Assembly: GCA_020348065.1 (NCBI GenBank)
Contig: CP070742.1
Span: 2,605,539 to 2,664,488, forward strand
DNA length: 58,950 nt
Origin: Candidatus Zixiibacteriota bacterium
Lineage (GTDB): Bacteria; Zixibacteria; MSB-5A5; UBA10806
Direction of reading: 5' to 3'
Of the stretch, positions 35,401 through 42,877 are shown one piece after another; positions within the stretch are counted from its first letter, which is position 1; every line of letters starts with the position of its first letter. Below the pieces are notes generated by a model. It saw nothing but the letters and a program-made list of their open reading frames with translations. It made no database searches and was not told where the DNA came from. Made by a program: the position numbers and the translations under genes.

Positions 35401-35550
35401 TTCAATAAGATAAGTCTTTACGCCCGCGGCGGCGAGATCCAGCGCGGCCTGAATGCCGGAGATTCCTCCGCCTATAACCGCCACGCTTTTACCCTTTTTC
35501 CCCCCGGCGGGAATGCCGTTGTCTTTGGTTTTTGATGTTTTTTTGCTCAT
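32449..35550 (-). CDS. hdrA: Selenocysteine-containing tandem HdrA (UGA read through at 35329)
   Basis: 1033 residues with the TGA at 35329-35331 read as Sec (residue 74). First module: [33 protein letters not shown], [4Fe-4S] sets [12 protein letters not shown] and [11 protein letters not shown]-domain remainder to about residue 380. The second module from ~385 repeats the HdrA fold: [40 protein letters not shown]. It has [13 protein letters not shown] where the DCxxC motif should be and lacks the inserted ferredoxin, so it keeps flavin binding but not that motif. The C-terminal pair of [4Fe-4S] motifs is [11 protein letters not shown] and [12 protein letters not shown]. The start follows korC by 9 nt with no Shine-Dalgarno. 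I expect a scaffold for two flavins in a bifurcating complex; this is inference. Confidence 0.85.
35291..35308 (-). promoter_or_regulatory. Bacterial SECIS-like stem-loop in tandem hdrA
   Basis: Minus-strand GGATGCC-GGTC-GGCATCC: perfect 7-bp stem with GGTC loop, again with exactly 20 nt between the TGA and the stem. It covaries with the stem of the other hdrA. Confidence 0.75.
35329..35331 (-). other. In-frame TGA, predicted selenocysteine codon (residue 74)
   Basis: Context TGC TCC ATA TGA ATA CTC GGG CCG CGT ATG reads D-C-S-I-U-I-L-G-P-R-M, the same position as the TGA in the other hdrA. Confidence 0.85.
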
Positions 35551-35559
35551 AATAAATAT

Positions 35560-36123
35560 TTAAGCCGTCGCCACAGTCTCCTTTTTCAAGCTTAAACCGT
35601 ATTCAAATCCCTTATCAAATGCTTTTAGGTTCAATCCCTCGGTGCCCGAGGGAACGGAGGTCTCCACGGCTTTTCGCAGCGCTTCCCTGGGAAGAATCTC
35701 GGAAACGGCGCCGAAAAATCCCAGCATCACGATATTTAGTACAATCTTGCGTCCCAGTTCTTCGGCTATCCTGGTCGCCGGAACACCGTAAGTTTTTACC
35801 TTCGGGCCATGCTTCTCAAGTTTTACAAGATCTTTATCATACACGATAATGCAATCTTCGGCAATTTTATCCTTATGGGTAAGGTAACCGTCCTTCGACA
35901 TCGCTATCAATATATCCGGCGCGGTTACATAAGGATACAATACCCGCTCGCCGGAAATTATGACCTGTGCGCTACAGGCGCTGCCTCGGGCTTCCGGCCC
36001 AAAACTCTGGGTCAGGGTGCTGTGCTGATCGTTAAAAATCGAAGCCGCCTTGCCGATTATATAGCCGCACAGAATTACGCCCTGCCCTCCGAATCCCGTT
36101 ATCCTGATCTCAGTAACTGCCAT
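35560..36123 (-). CDS. korC: 2-oxoacid:ferredoxin oxidoreductase, gamma subunit
   Basis: 187-aa gamma subunit of a 2-oxoglutarate-type (Kor/Vor) ferredoxin oxidoreductase. N-terminal ITGFGGQGVILCGYIIGKAA is the family signature; SFGPEARGSACSAQV follows near residue 40. Start: ATG at 36123 behind GGAGG with 5-nt spacing; the 17-residue longer frame overlaps korB further and is unnecessary. It overlaps the korB end by 14 nt. The subunit order delta-alpha-beta-gamma is typical for four-subunit enzymes. Confidence 0.93.
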   Translation of the reverse strand: MAVTEIRITGFGGQGVILCGYIIGKAASIFNDQHSTLTQSFGPEARGSACSAQVIISGERVLYPYVTAPDILIAMSKDGYLTHKDKIAEDCIIVYDKDLVKLEKHGPKVKTYGVPATRIAEELGRKIVLNIVMLGFFGAVSEILPREALRKAVETSVPSGTEGLNLKAFDKGFEYGLSLKKETVATA

Positions 36124-37003
36124 CGCTGCCTCCATAGGGCTTGTACTTATCGCCGAAGACATGTTTATTGGCATCGTTCAGACATTCGATATAGGTCGGC
36201 TTTTCGATATCGATAAACTTACCTACGACGATCTTGGATTGGAAATCGATATCCGCGTCTTTCGGCTCTATGCCATGTTTTATCACGCTGTTATCATGGT
36301 AAAACTTCATTAAATCCAGTCCCGTCCCCAGCCTGTTTAGCCTGGCATACAGCGTAGAACAGGGGGCTATGACCTCGACAAATGAAAATCCCGGTTTGGC
36401 TATGGCCTCTTTGAAGGAATTGGTCATTCTGCGAATATGCAAAGCGGTCCACCTGGCCACGTAGGTCGCTCCCGATGACGCCGCCAATCGGGGGAGGTTG
36501 AATGGGTGTTCGTAACATCCGTATGGCGTCGTGGATGATTTCGCCGTTACCGGGGTCGTCGGAGCAACCTGACCGCCGGTCATGGCATAAATGAAATTGT
36601 TTACGCAAATTACCGTTATATCCACATTTCGCCGCGCCGTATGGATAAAGTGATTCCCGCCGATGGAGATCAGATCGCCGTCACCCGAAAAAACTATGAC
36701 TTTCATGTCGGGTCGGGAGATATGAAGACCGAGTGCGAAGGGCAGGGCTCTGCCGTGAGTGGTATGGAATGAATCGAGTTTCAAATAACCTGCCACCCTG
36801 CCGGTGCAGCCTATTCCGGAGACGACAGCCATCTTATTCGTATCCAGTCCCAGCTGATTTATAGCGGTTGCCAGAGCCGTTACCGTCGTGCCGAGTCCGC
36901 AGGTAGAACACCAGATATGCGGCATTCTATCCATCCTGAGGAGGCCTTCCATGGGATGTTCTTTGATTTCTTGAGCAGTATCTTTAACCTGTTTAGCGCT
37001 CAT
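36110..37003 (-). CDS. korB: 2-oxoacid:ferredoxin oxidoreductase, beta (TPP-binding) subunit
   Basis: 297-aa beta subunit carrying thiamine pyrophosphate and a [4Fe-4S] cluster. Features: WCSTCGLGTTVTAL near the N-terminus, SGIGCTGRVAGYLKLDSFHT, the TPP/Mg motif FSGDGDLISIGGNHF, and VICVNNFIYAMTGGQ. The cluster-ligand Cys residues are in WCSTC and in the C-terminal half (EVIAPCSTLY). It oxidatively decarboxylates a 2-oxoacid to acyl-CoA and reduces ferredoxin, or runs in reverse. Overlaps korA by 4 nt. Confidence 0.93.
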   Translation of the reverse strand: MSAKQVKDTAQEIKEHPMEGLLRMDRMPHIWCSTCGLGTTVTALATAINQLGLDTNKMAVVSGIGCTGRVAGYLKLDSFHTTHGRALPFALGLHISRPDMKVIVFSGDGDLISIGGNHFIHTARRNVDITVICVNNFIYAMTGGQVAPTTPVTAKSSTTPYGCYEHPFNLPRLAASSGATYVARWTALHIRRMTNSFKEAIAKPGFSFVEVIAPCSTLYARLNRLGTGLDLMKFYHDNSVIKHGIEPKDADIDFQSKIVVGKFIDIEKPTYIECLNDANKHVFGDKYKPYGGSDGSY

Positions 37004-38157
37004 TTTGCGGCCTCCTTAATAATTTGATAAATATCTTCAGGCTTATGGACTGTTCCGCCCGCATGACCCGCGAGATAGGTCTTACATCTTCCCCGCGCGA
37101 TCCTGTCCATTTCCAGAAAAACTTGACCGTAATTCATTTCCACCATAATCAAGCTTTTAACTTTGCCCGCGAGTTCGGCAATCCGTTTTTCGGCGAAAGG
37201 CCATACGGTTACCATTTTTATCTGGCCGACTTTAATGCCTTCTTTTCGCGCTCTGGCGATGGCAGGCTGCATTACCCGGGAGGAGATTCCATATGAAAGC
37301 ATAACTATTTCGGCGTCATCTGTATCTTTTTCCTCGATCCAGATAATATCATCGACATTTTTGTTAATTTTATCGACGAGATGCTTGACTTTAAGCTTCT
37401 GCGCCTCGGCGTTGATTACAGGATAACCCCTATAATCGTGAGTCAATCCGGTGACATGAAACTTATATCCTTTGCCTACCGGAAGCATCGGCGCGATATC
37501 GCCGTTTGTGGATTCGTACGGCCAGGCCTCGCCGGGTTTTTTATCGGTATATTTTCGTTCAACCAGCTCTATCTCTTCCGCAGGAGGGATAATAACTTTT
37601 TCGGTCATGTGCCCGACACATTCATCGGTCATTACCAGAACCGGCATCCTGTATTTTTCGGAGAGATTGAAAGCGTGTATGGTCAATTCGAAAGACTCCT
37701 GAGGCGAATCGGGGGCAAGGGCGATAACTTCATAATCGCCGTGAGATCCCCATCTGGCCTGCATCATGTCCGCCTGACCCGGCAGGGTCGGAAGCCCGGT
37801 CGAAGGGCCGCCCCTCTGAACGTTAACGAGCACGGTGGGTGTCTCCAGCATGATTCCCAGGCCGAAATTTTCCATCATCAGGGAAAAGCCGGGACCGGAG
37901 GTACAGGTCATCGATTTCAACCCGCCCCAGGAGGCGCCCAGGATGGCATTCATGCTGGCGAGCTCGTCCTCCATCTGAATGAAGACGCCGCCCAGAAGAG
38001 GAATCCGTCGGGCAAAACGTTCCGCGATCTCGGTGGACGGGGTAATAGGATATCCCGCGAAAAATTTGCATCCCGCGGCGATGGCGCCCTCGGCGGAGGC
38101 ATGATTTCCGTCGAGATAATTCGCTCCGGTAAGGACATTTCTGGGATCAGCTTTCAC
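37000..38157 (-). CDS. korA: 2-oxoacid:ferredoxin oxidoreductase, alpha subunit
   Basis: 385-aa alpha subunit. The N-terminal pyrimidine-binding domain has GCKFFAGYPITPSTEIAE and QMEDELASMNAILGASWGG, with the conserved Glu for TPP activation. Then TCTSGPGFSLMMENFGLG and NVQRGGPSTGLPTLPGQAD are hallmarks of KorA/VorB. The C-terminal domain ends the chain near IYQIIKEAAK. 2-oxoglutarate is the most likely substrate by similarity of architecture, but Vor- or Por-type use cannot be excluded. ATGA overlaps with both neighbours. Confidence 0.93.
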   Translation of the reverse strand: MKADPRNVLTGANYLDGNHASAEGAIAAGCKFFAGYPITPSTEIAERFARRIPLLGGVFIQMEDELASMNAILGASWGGLKSMTCTSGPGFSLMMENFGLGIMLETPTVLVNVQRGGPSTGLPTLPGQADMMQARWGSHGDYEVIALAPDSPQESFELTIHAFNLSEKYRMPVLVMTDECVGHMTEKVIIPPAEEIELVERKYTDKKPGEAWPYESTNGDIAPMLPVGKGYKFHVTGLTHDYRGYPVINAEAQKLKVKHLVDKINKNVDDIIWIEEKDTDDAEIVMLSYGISSRVMQPAIARARKEGIKVGQIKMVTVWPFAEKRIAELAGKVKSLIMVEMNYGQVFLEMDRIARGRCKTYLAGHAGGTVHKPEDIYQIIKEAAK

Positions 38158-38432
38158 CTGGCCACCTCCTTTTCATCCTCGACCCTTGTACAGTAGATCG
38201 CAAAATCGGGGCAAAGCATCTCACAAAGATCGCAATTTACACAGTTCTCCGGCCTCGCAGCCACTGGCGGATGATACCCTTTGCTGTTGAATTCGTCGGA
38301 TAACTCCAAGACGTCCTTGGGACAGTACTCAACGCAGAAGCCGCATCCCTTACACCGCTCTTTTATGATATGAAGTTCTCCCCTTGGAATTTTCAACTTA
38401 TCGATATCCAGGGGAGTTCGCCAGTATTTCAT
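38154..38432 (-). CDS. korD: 2-oxoacid:ferredoxin oxidoreductase, delta (ferredoxin) subunit
   Basis: 92-aa 2x[4Fe-4S] ferredoxin subunit: CKGCGFCVEYCPKDV and CVNCDLCEMLCPDFA, each with the C-x2-C-x2-C-x3-C-P pattern. It passes electrons from the TPP site to external ferredoxin or, possibly, to the Hdr proteins encoded next to it. The start ATG overlaps the stop of a possible 54-aa upstream ORF (ATGA), with GGAGA upstream. Confidence 0.92.
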   Translation of the reverse strand: MKYWRTPLDIDKLKIPRGELHIIKERCKGCGFCVEYCPKDVLELSDEFNSKGYHPPVAARPENCVNCDLCEMLCPDFAIYCTRVEDEKEVAR

Positions 38433-38593
38433 AATAGGTCTCCGTTTTCATCCCTACATTTATAGATTATATTTCCGTATTCTTCTTTAGAACTAAAACG
38501 GTAATCCGACTGGAATCCGAATGGATATTCCAAAACAGAGGCTTTCGAAATCGAGAGCGGATAAATCCGCCGCTGTCTCTGTCGCTCGCTCAT
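38429..38593 (-). CDS. Possible 54-aa protein coupled to korD
   Basis: An open frame starting MSERQRQRRIYPLS and ending CRDENGDLL, whose TGA overlaps the korD ATG as ATGA. AAGAAGAG lies right before the ATG, a weak and close ribosome-binding site. The protein is soluble, basic at the N-terminus and acidic at the end, with one Cys. I recognise no family. The coupling to korD is the main support; the length is short enough for chance. It would be part of the Hdr/Kor cluster if real. Confidence 0.35.
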   Translation of the reverse strand: MSERQRQRRIYPLSISKASVLEYPFGFQSDYRFSSKEEYGNIIYKCRDENGDLL

Positions 38594-38794
38594 CTCTTCT
38601 TACCGCTTCCTTTTACTTTTTGAATCATATCAGATCATCGAATCTTGCTGCACCGTAATCTTAAGGCGTATTTAACCGCAATTTTTCGAGATCTTTTAAA
38701 CATCGATAATTCTTCTGTCTCTTTAACTGTCTGAATCTATTTAAATGCCTTAGAATTTCTAATCTCAAATACTAACAAACCTCTATTATCTTAT

Positions 38795-39667
38795 TCAGGC
38801 GGCCACCTTTTCCATCAGTTTGTCCAGACTGACCTTGTGCAAATGCAATCCCACCTCGCCGGTATCGCATCCCTGGGCGATAGCCAGTAATTGAAAATAG
38901 TAAACAATGGGAATTTCGAATTTTTTCTGGTATTTTCTGCCAAGCAAAATCTGGCCCACATCGAATTCGTCAAAACACGTCGGACAGATAAGTCCCATGC
39001 AGTCGGCATCGTGAGCCTGGATGTTTTCCAGGATATCCATTACCATTTGATCCGGTATGGAATCGGTGGTGCACGCTCTTCCGCAGCAAAGCAGGGTTTT
39101 TTCGTGATGAATCGGCTCGGCGCCGATGGCCTTCAAAAGGTTTTCCAGGATTGTGGGCCGGTCGGGATCGTCCACACGCATCACCCGCGACGGTTTAAGC
39201 AGATGGCACCCATAATGAACCGCCACTTTCAAGCCGCCCCGAGGCCTGATTACAGTTTCGGTTATCTTATCCAGACCGAAATCGTCGCGCAATACCGTTA
39301 CCGCGTGCCTGACATTTATCGATCCTTTGAACTCCCTGCCGATCTTTTTCAGGTTTTTATTCACCTCGTCTTTCAGACCCGAATCCTCTCTGAGAGCCAG
39401 GTTTACCTCCGATAATGTCGCCGTACACCCCGAGCAGGTGGTGATGATATCGTGACCCACATCTTCGGCCAGCGAAAGGTTGCGGGCGGCTACAGTATAC
39501 CAATCCATTTTGTTGCTGGCGTGAAAATAAATCGGATCGGGGCAGCAGCTGAAACCTTCCACATCCACCAGCTCCATGCCCACCTTAGTCACACTCTTGC
39601 GCACCGCCGCCTCGAATTGCGGATATTTGGTGGTCATCATACAGCCGAAAAAGGGAGTGTATTTCAT
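38795..39667 (-). CDS. hdrB: Heterodisulfide reductase subunit B (HdrB)
   Basis: 290-aa protein with two CCG domains that bind noncubane [4Fe-4S] clusters in characterised HdrB. Motif 1: FFGCMM, then FSCCPDP and TTCSGC. Motif 2: HYGCHLL, LLCCGRAC, LICPTC. In methanogens HdrB reduces the CoM-S-S-CoB disulfide. This is a bacterium, so the substrate is different and unknown (other thiols, quinone via partners or a protein disulfide). The start lies immediately after the hdrC stop with no gap. A 200-360 bp gap follows before korD, so the hdrCB pair may form its own transcript or a common one. Confidence 0.92.
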   Translation of the reverse strand: MKYTPFFGCMMTTKYPQFEAAVRKSVTKVGMELVDVEGFSCCPDPIYFHASNKMDWYTVAARNLSLAEDVGHDIITTCSGCTATLSEVNLALREDSGLKDEVNKNLKKIGREFKGSINVRHAVTVLRDDFGLDKITETVIRPRGGLKVAVHYGCHLLKPSRVMRVDDPDRPTILENLLKAIGAEPIHHEKTLLCCGRACTTDSIPDQMVMDILENIQAHDADCMGLICPTCFDEFDVGQILLGRKYQKKFEIPIVYYFQLLAIAQGCDTGEVGLHLHKVSLDKLMEKVAA

Positions 39668-39668
39668 A

Positions 39669-40166
39669 TCAATCCAGCCCGATCATTTTCTTCAATTCCT
39701 CCACAGGCACATCCTTTACAGGACGAAGCCCGAACTCCTCCCGGCGTTTCGCCACCAGCGATGACATCTTGGTGGTAATACCGGACGCCATCACCGATTC
39801 ATAGACCTTCCCCACGAATTGCGGAGCCTTCCTTTCCCTGACGCAGATGTTCTTCAGAGCGATAATGACGTCTATAGGACGAACGTCCTGAGGACAGCGC
39901 TCGGAACAGGTATAGCAGTTGGTACAGTCCCAGATTTCGGATTCCGCGCTAATGAGCTCATTTTCGAAGCCCAGTATAGCCTTTAGAAGAATTAATCTCG
40001 GATTAAAGACTTCAGAATAATTGCCCGCGGGACAATCGGCCACGCAGGCGCCACATTGATAACAATAGTTATGCCGGAAACCCTCGGCAACGCTATTCAG
40101 TTTTTCGCGAAATGCAAAATTCAATCCGGCCTTCTCCGACCGAACTGACTGCATCTCAGAACCCAT
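39669..40166 (-). CDS. hdrC: Heterodisulfide reductase subunit C (HdrC)
   Basis: 165-aa ferredoxin-like subunit linking HdrA to HdrB. Two [4Fe-4S] motifs: CYQCGACVADCPAG near residue 32 and CTNCYTCSERCPQDV near 74, spaced by about 42 residues as usual. The C-terminal ~60 residues are helical and charged. ATG at 40166 with GGAG seven bases upstream. A promoter-like pair about 75 nt upstream suggests this is the first gene of the cluster. Confidence 0.92.
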   Translation of the reverse strand: MGSEMQSVRSEKAGLNFAFREKLNSVAEGFRHNYCYQCGACVADCPAGNYSEVFNPRLILLKAILGFENELISAESEIWDCTNCYTCSERCPQDVRPIDVIIALKNICVRERKAPQFVGKVYESVMASGITTKMSSLVAKRREEFGLRPVKDVPVEELKKMIGLD

Positions 40167-40240
40167 TACTATACTCCAAGTGAGGTGCGACCAAAGTTGT
40201 CAAACAATGGTGACTATCTTTAATTGTCAATACCCTCGCG

Positions 40241-40269
40241 ATAATAACGTTAATATCGTCAAAAGTCAA
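40241..40269 (-). promoter_or_regulatory. Putative promoter of the hdrCB-kor-hdrA cluster
   Basis: Minus-strand TTGACT (40264-40269), 17-bp spacer, TATTAT (40241-40246): five of six consensus bases in each box. Downstream are two further TTGACA copies (+ strand TGTCAA at 40225-40230 and 40198-40203) without good -10 partners; they may be a regulator site. The leader would be about 68 nt. Confidence 0.5.
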
Positions 40270-40389
40270 TACTTTTTATAATAAATCGGCAGGGTAAGTC
40301 GAAAAATTACAGGATATTATGAGTGGATCTATATCAAGCCGTTAGGGCGATATTGATAAGAAAATCCCGAGCTAAATCGTACAGGAAAC

Positions 40390-40463
40390 TACCCCCGGCC
40401 CGACTCGAACGGGCGACCTGCGGTTTAGGAAACCGACGCTCTATCCTCCTGAGCTACGGGGGC
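40390..40463 (-). tRNA. tRNA-Arg (anticodon CCT)
   Basis: Acceptor GCCCCCG / CGGGGGT with discriminator A, anticodon loop TTCCTAA, T-arm with TTCGAGT loop. The acceptor stem is the same as in tRNA-Arg(CCG) at 4777, including the terminal G-T pair. No CCA encoded. Confidence 0.93.
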
Positions 40464-40802
40464 GTAAAGCCAATATACGCTGCATCGTTGATTAAGTCAA
40501 TATGAGAGAATGAATGCGGATCATGCGCCGCCAGATCAATTTTATACGGCGAAAATGTAGGCGGCCATTTTTTTTACGGCGTCAGGAACCCATTCCTGAT
40601 ACCAACCATACCCGAAGGGATCGTGGGCGGTCGGCTTATCCGGCCGTAATCTCGCCGCGTGTCATAATTCATTATGACCGCGAACCAGGTTTTAGTGTCT
40701 CCCGGACTTGATCCGGGATTCATAATCGCCGGCCCTCATGGATTCCCGATCGGTCGACCCGGCGGCTCCCGACGGGTTAGAGATTTCGGGAATGACAGCG
40801 TA
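40464..40802. repeat. 339-bp intergenic region packed with palindromes
   Basis: No gene seen. Hairpins: TCAGGAA-CCCA-TTCCTGA (40582-40599); GTCATAAT-TC-ATTATGAC followed by CGC (40661-40681), same arms as at 4736; TCCCGGA-CTTGA-TCCGGGA (40700-40718); long-range ATTCCCGA / TCGGGAAT (40742-40749 and 40786-40793). The last two resemble dispersed intergenic repeats seen in many bacterial genomes. It lies next to tRNA-Arg(CCT). Confidence 0.65.
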
Positions 40803-41306
40803 TCATAATTCAATTACCTCGCCCCAAATCCCTTCGCTATCAAGATGCAGAAGTCCGAAGCTATCCGGCCCCCGCCTGCTTTGGGAAAGGCTGCCGGGGT
40901 TGAAGAAAACCGTGCCGTCGGATTTCGCGTGATAAGGGCTGTGCGTATGGCCGAACAGGGCGACATCGACTTTGCCCTCAAAATCCCTTTTTACTCTCTG
41001 GACCGTCTCGGTCTGCCCTCCCCAACCATGCGAAAGCGCGATTTTAACTCCCGAAATCTCAATTATTCTTTCAAAAGGAAAACTTTTTCTAATGGATGGG
41101 GGATCGCAATTGCCGCTGATAGCCTCCAGCCGAGCTATCGTTTTAAGTTGCTTTATTATCTCCGGGGAAACAAAATCACCGAGATGAATAATAATATCCT
41201 CCCGTCCCGCCCGCCTTGTAAAAGCGTCCGGGAGGATTTGACCCGATCTTAAATGCGTATCCGAGATGACCCAGATATTCGCGGGGCCGTCTCGTAAGTT
41301 AAACAT
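40803..41306 (-). CDS. YfcE/MJ0936-family metallophosphoesterase
   Basis: 167-aa calcineurin-like phosphodiesterase. Metal ligands in order: ISDTHLR, HLGDFVSPE, ISGNCDPP (GNCD type), LSHGWGG and FGHTHSPYH. The compact size fits the YfcE/MJ0936 branch, which hydrolyses phosphodiesters in vitro; the natural substrate is unknown. The ATG overlaps the stop of the upstream 31-aa gene (TAATG), making it the last gene of the sppA-HU operon. Confidence 0.9.
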   Translation of the reverse strand: MFNLRDGPANIWVISDTHLRSGQILPDAFTRRAGREDIIIHLGDFVSPEIIKQLKTIARLEAISGNCDPPSIRKSFPFERIIEISGVKIALSHGWGGQTETVQRVKRDFEGKVDVALFGHTHSPYHAKSDGTVFFNPGSLSQSRRGPDSFGLLHLDSEGIWGEVIEL

Positions 41307-41401
41307 TATTTATTTTTCTTTTTATGACGGTCTTTGCGTAATCTCTTCTTGCGCTTGTGCGTTTTGATTTTATGTCTTTTCCGCTTTTTACCGCTGGGCA
41401 T
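41306..41401 (-). CDS. AURKAIP1/COX24-domain small basic protein
   Basis: 31-aa protein MPSGKKRKRHKIKTHKRKKR followed by LRKDRHKKKNK. The PSGKKRxRHKI.THKRKKRLRKxRHKKK pattern matches the bacterial members of the COX24/AURKAIP1 C-terminal family, best known from Bacteroidetes; the eukaryotic homologue is mitoribosomal protein mS38. A ribosome-associated role is therefore likely but inferred. AGGA precedes the ATG. It sits between HU and the phosphoesterase with a TAATG overlap. Confidence 0.85.
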   Translation of the reverse strand: MPSGKKRKRHKIKTHKRKKRLRKDRHKKKNK

Positions 41402-41407
41402 TCAGTC

Positions 41408-41701
41408 CTACATTCTATTCTTCTCTGAGTTCATCACCAAATTCTTGAATTCGTTTGAGGGTTTAAATACCGGTATCTTCCTGTCCGGTACCGGTACAAC
41501 ATCGCCCGTCCTCGGATTCCGCGCCTTCCGGGCCTTGCGCGGTTTGATCTTAAATGTTCCGAAACCTCTTATCTCGATATTAGATCCATTCTCCAAACTG
41601 CGCTTGACAGCGTCGAGAAAAGCGTCAACCGTGGCGGCAACGTCTGTTCTGGTAAGTCCTGTTTTCTCGGCAACCTGTTCAACCAGATCAGCTTTAGTCA
41701 T
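41408..41701 (-). CDS. hup: HU/IHF-family DNA-binding protein
   Basis: 97-aa histone-like protein. N-terminal MTKADLVEQVAEKTGLTRTD, DNA-binding arm around GFGTFKIKPRKARKARNPRTG and VPVPDRKIPVFKPSNEFKN. The Arg/Lys arm with the NPRTG tip and Pro is intact. Whether it acts as HU homodimer or IHF subunit is not decidable. GGAGGTGG provides a strong ribosome-binding site. Confidence 0.95.
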   Translation of the reverse strand: MTKADLVEQVAEKTGLTRTDVAATVDAFLDAVKRSLENGSNIEIRGFGTFKIKPRKARKARNPRTGDVVPVPDRKIPVFKPSNEFKNLVMNSEKNRM

Positions 41702-41733
41702 CTATCCACCTCCAAGAGAAATAGTTTTATTAT

Positions 41734-41952
41734 TTAATGCTTGCATCCTACACAACTATCGCTTTTACATCCTCCACACGACGAAACCGACGAAGAATGA
41801 AATCCCGACGAGCTCTTCATCCCGAAAACGGAGAACTTCTTTTTCACATCCTTTGATCCACACGCCGGGCAGGCTGAATCGGAATTCCCTCCCATAATTA
41901 AAAGCTCAAAATCGTTTCCGCACGCATGACATCGATATTCATAAATAGGCAT
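41734..41952 (-). CDS. FmdB-family zinc-ribbon protein
   Basis: 72-aa protein beginning MPIYEYRCHACGNDFEL and continuing CPACGSKDVKKKFSVFGM: the FmdB regulatory-protein zinc ribbon (two CxxC). The tail is Ser-rich with CGGC, CVGC and a C-terminal Cys-Lys-His, giving extra potential metal ligands. Function unknown. It starts 7 nt after the sppA stop. Confidence 0.9.
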   Translation of the reverse strand: MPIYEYRCHACGNDFELLIMGGNSDSACPACGSKDVKKKFSVFGMKSSSGFHSSSVSSCGGCKSDSCVGCKH

Positions 41953-41959
41953 CGCTCAG

Positions 41960-42865
41960 CTAATAACTATACCTGTATTCGATATAAGGCCATAGTCCCT
42001 TATTTAAAATGTCCTCGCCCAATCCCAATAGGTTTTTGACGTATTCCCACAAAAGCGGTCTTCTTCGAATACTTTCCTTGACGGTTCTGGGATCATCGCC
42101 GAGATCCGCCATCTCGCCAGCCATTGAAATGGCGTCGTTGAGAGTCCCGAACTCGTCGATCAAACCGAGTTCAAGCGCCTGTCGCCCGGTAAAGATCGAT
42201 CCATCCGCTATCTTGTGAACCTCTTCAAGGTCAAGTCCCCTGGTTTCAGATACCACATTGACAAATTGTTCATAGGTATCGTCAATCGCCGCCTGCAACA
42301 TCTTCCTCTCTTCGGGAGTAACCTCCCGGGAGTAATTCCCGGCATCCTTGAGTTCGCCGGATTTGAAAACCTCAAGCTTGATCCCAATAGTGTTCATCAG
42401 CTTTTCAAAGGTAGGAAAAGAAAATAAAACTCCGATGGAACCTGTAAGGGTACCGGGATTGGCTATAATCGTATCCGCGGCACAGGCGATATAATAACCG
42501 CCGGAGGCCGCCATAGCGCCCATAGAGGCAATTACAGATTTACCGCTATCTCTGAATTCCAAAACCCCTTCGTAAATCTCTTGAGAAGCGGCAACTCCCC
42601 CTCCCGGGCTGTCAATCCTCAATACCAATGCTTTGACCGAGTTATCGTCTTCATATTTATTAAGTTGACGAACAATATCCTCTGAATCCTCGATTACACC
42701 CTTTACATCGATTATCGCCACCCTCCCTACAAGACTATATTTATCAAGGAAATACCCATCGGAACCACGCATGACAGCCAAAAATATTATAAACATGAAT
42801 AAAATAAACATGAAAGCGGAGAATAATATAATCCCGATTATTATTTTGTTTCCGGTTTTACTCAT
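41960..42865 (-). CDS. sppA: Signal peptide peptidase SppA (short type)
   Basis: 301-aa membrane-anchored serine protease degrading leftover signal peptides. One N-terminal transmembrane helix (IIIGIILFSAFMFILFMFII), then VALVLRIDSPGGGVAASQEI-like core (KALVLRIDSPGGG). The nucleophile Ser is in MGAMAASGGYYIA, and the catalytic Lys is expected in SGELKDAGNYSRE. Length fits the 36K SppA type rather than the 67K double-domain form. ATG at 42865 was preferred over an upstream TTG because a promoter pair places the transcript start about 5 nt before it. Confidence 0.92.
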   Translation of the reverse strand: MSKTGNKIIIGIILFSAFMFILFMFIIFLAVMRGSDGYFLDKYSLVGRVAIIDVKGVIEDSEDIVRQLNKYEDDNSVKALVLRIDSPGGGVAASQEIYEGVLEFRDSGKSVIASMGAMAASGGYYIACAADTIIANPGTLTGSIGVLFSFPTFEKLMNTIGIKLEVFKSGELKDAGNYSREVTPEERKMLQAAIDDTYEQFVNVVSETRGLDLEEVHKIADGSIFTGRQALELGLIDEFGTLNDAISMAGEMADLGDDPRTVKESIRRRPLLWEYVKNLLGLGEDILNKGLWPYIEYRYSY

Positions 42866-42877
42866 AATACGGACTTG

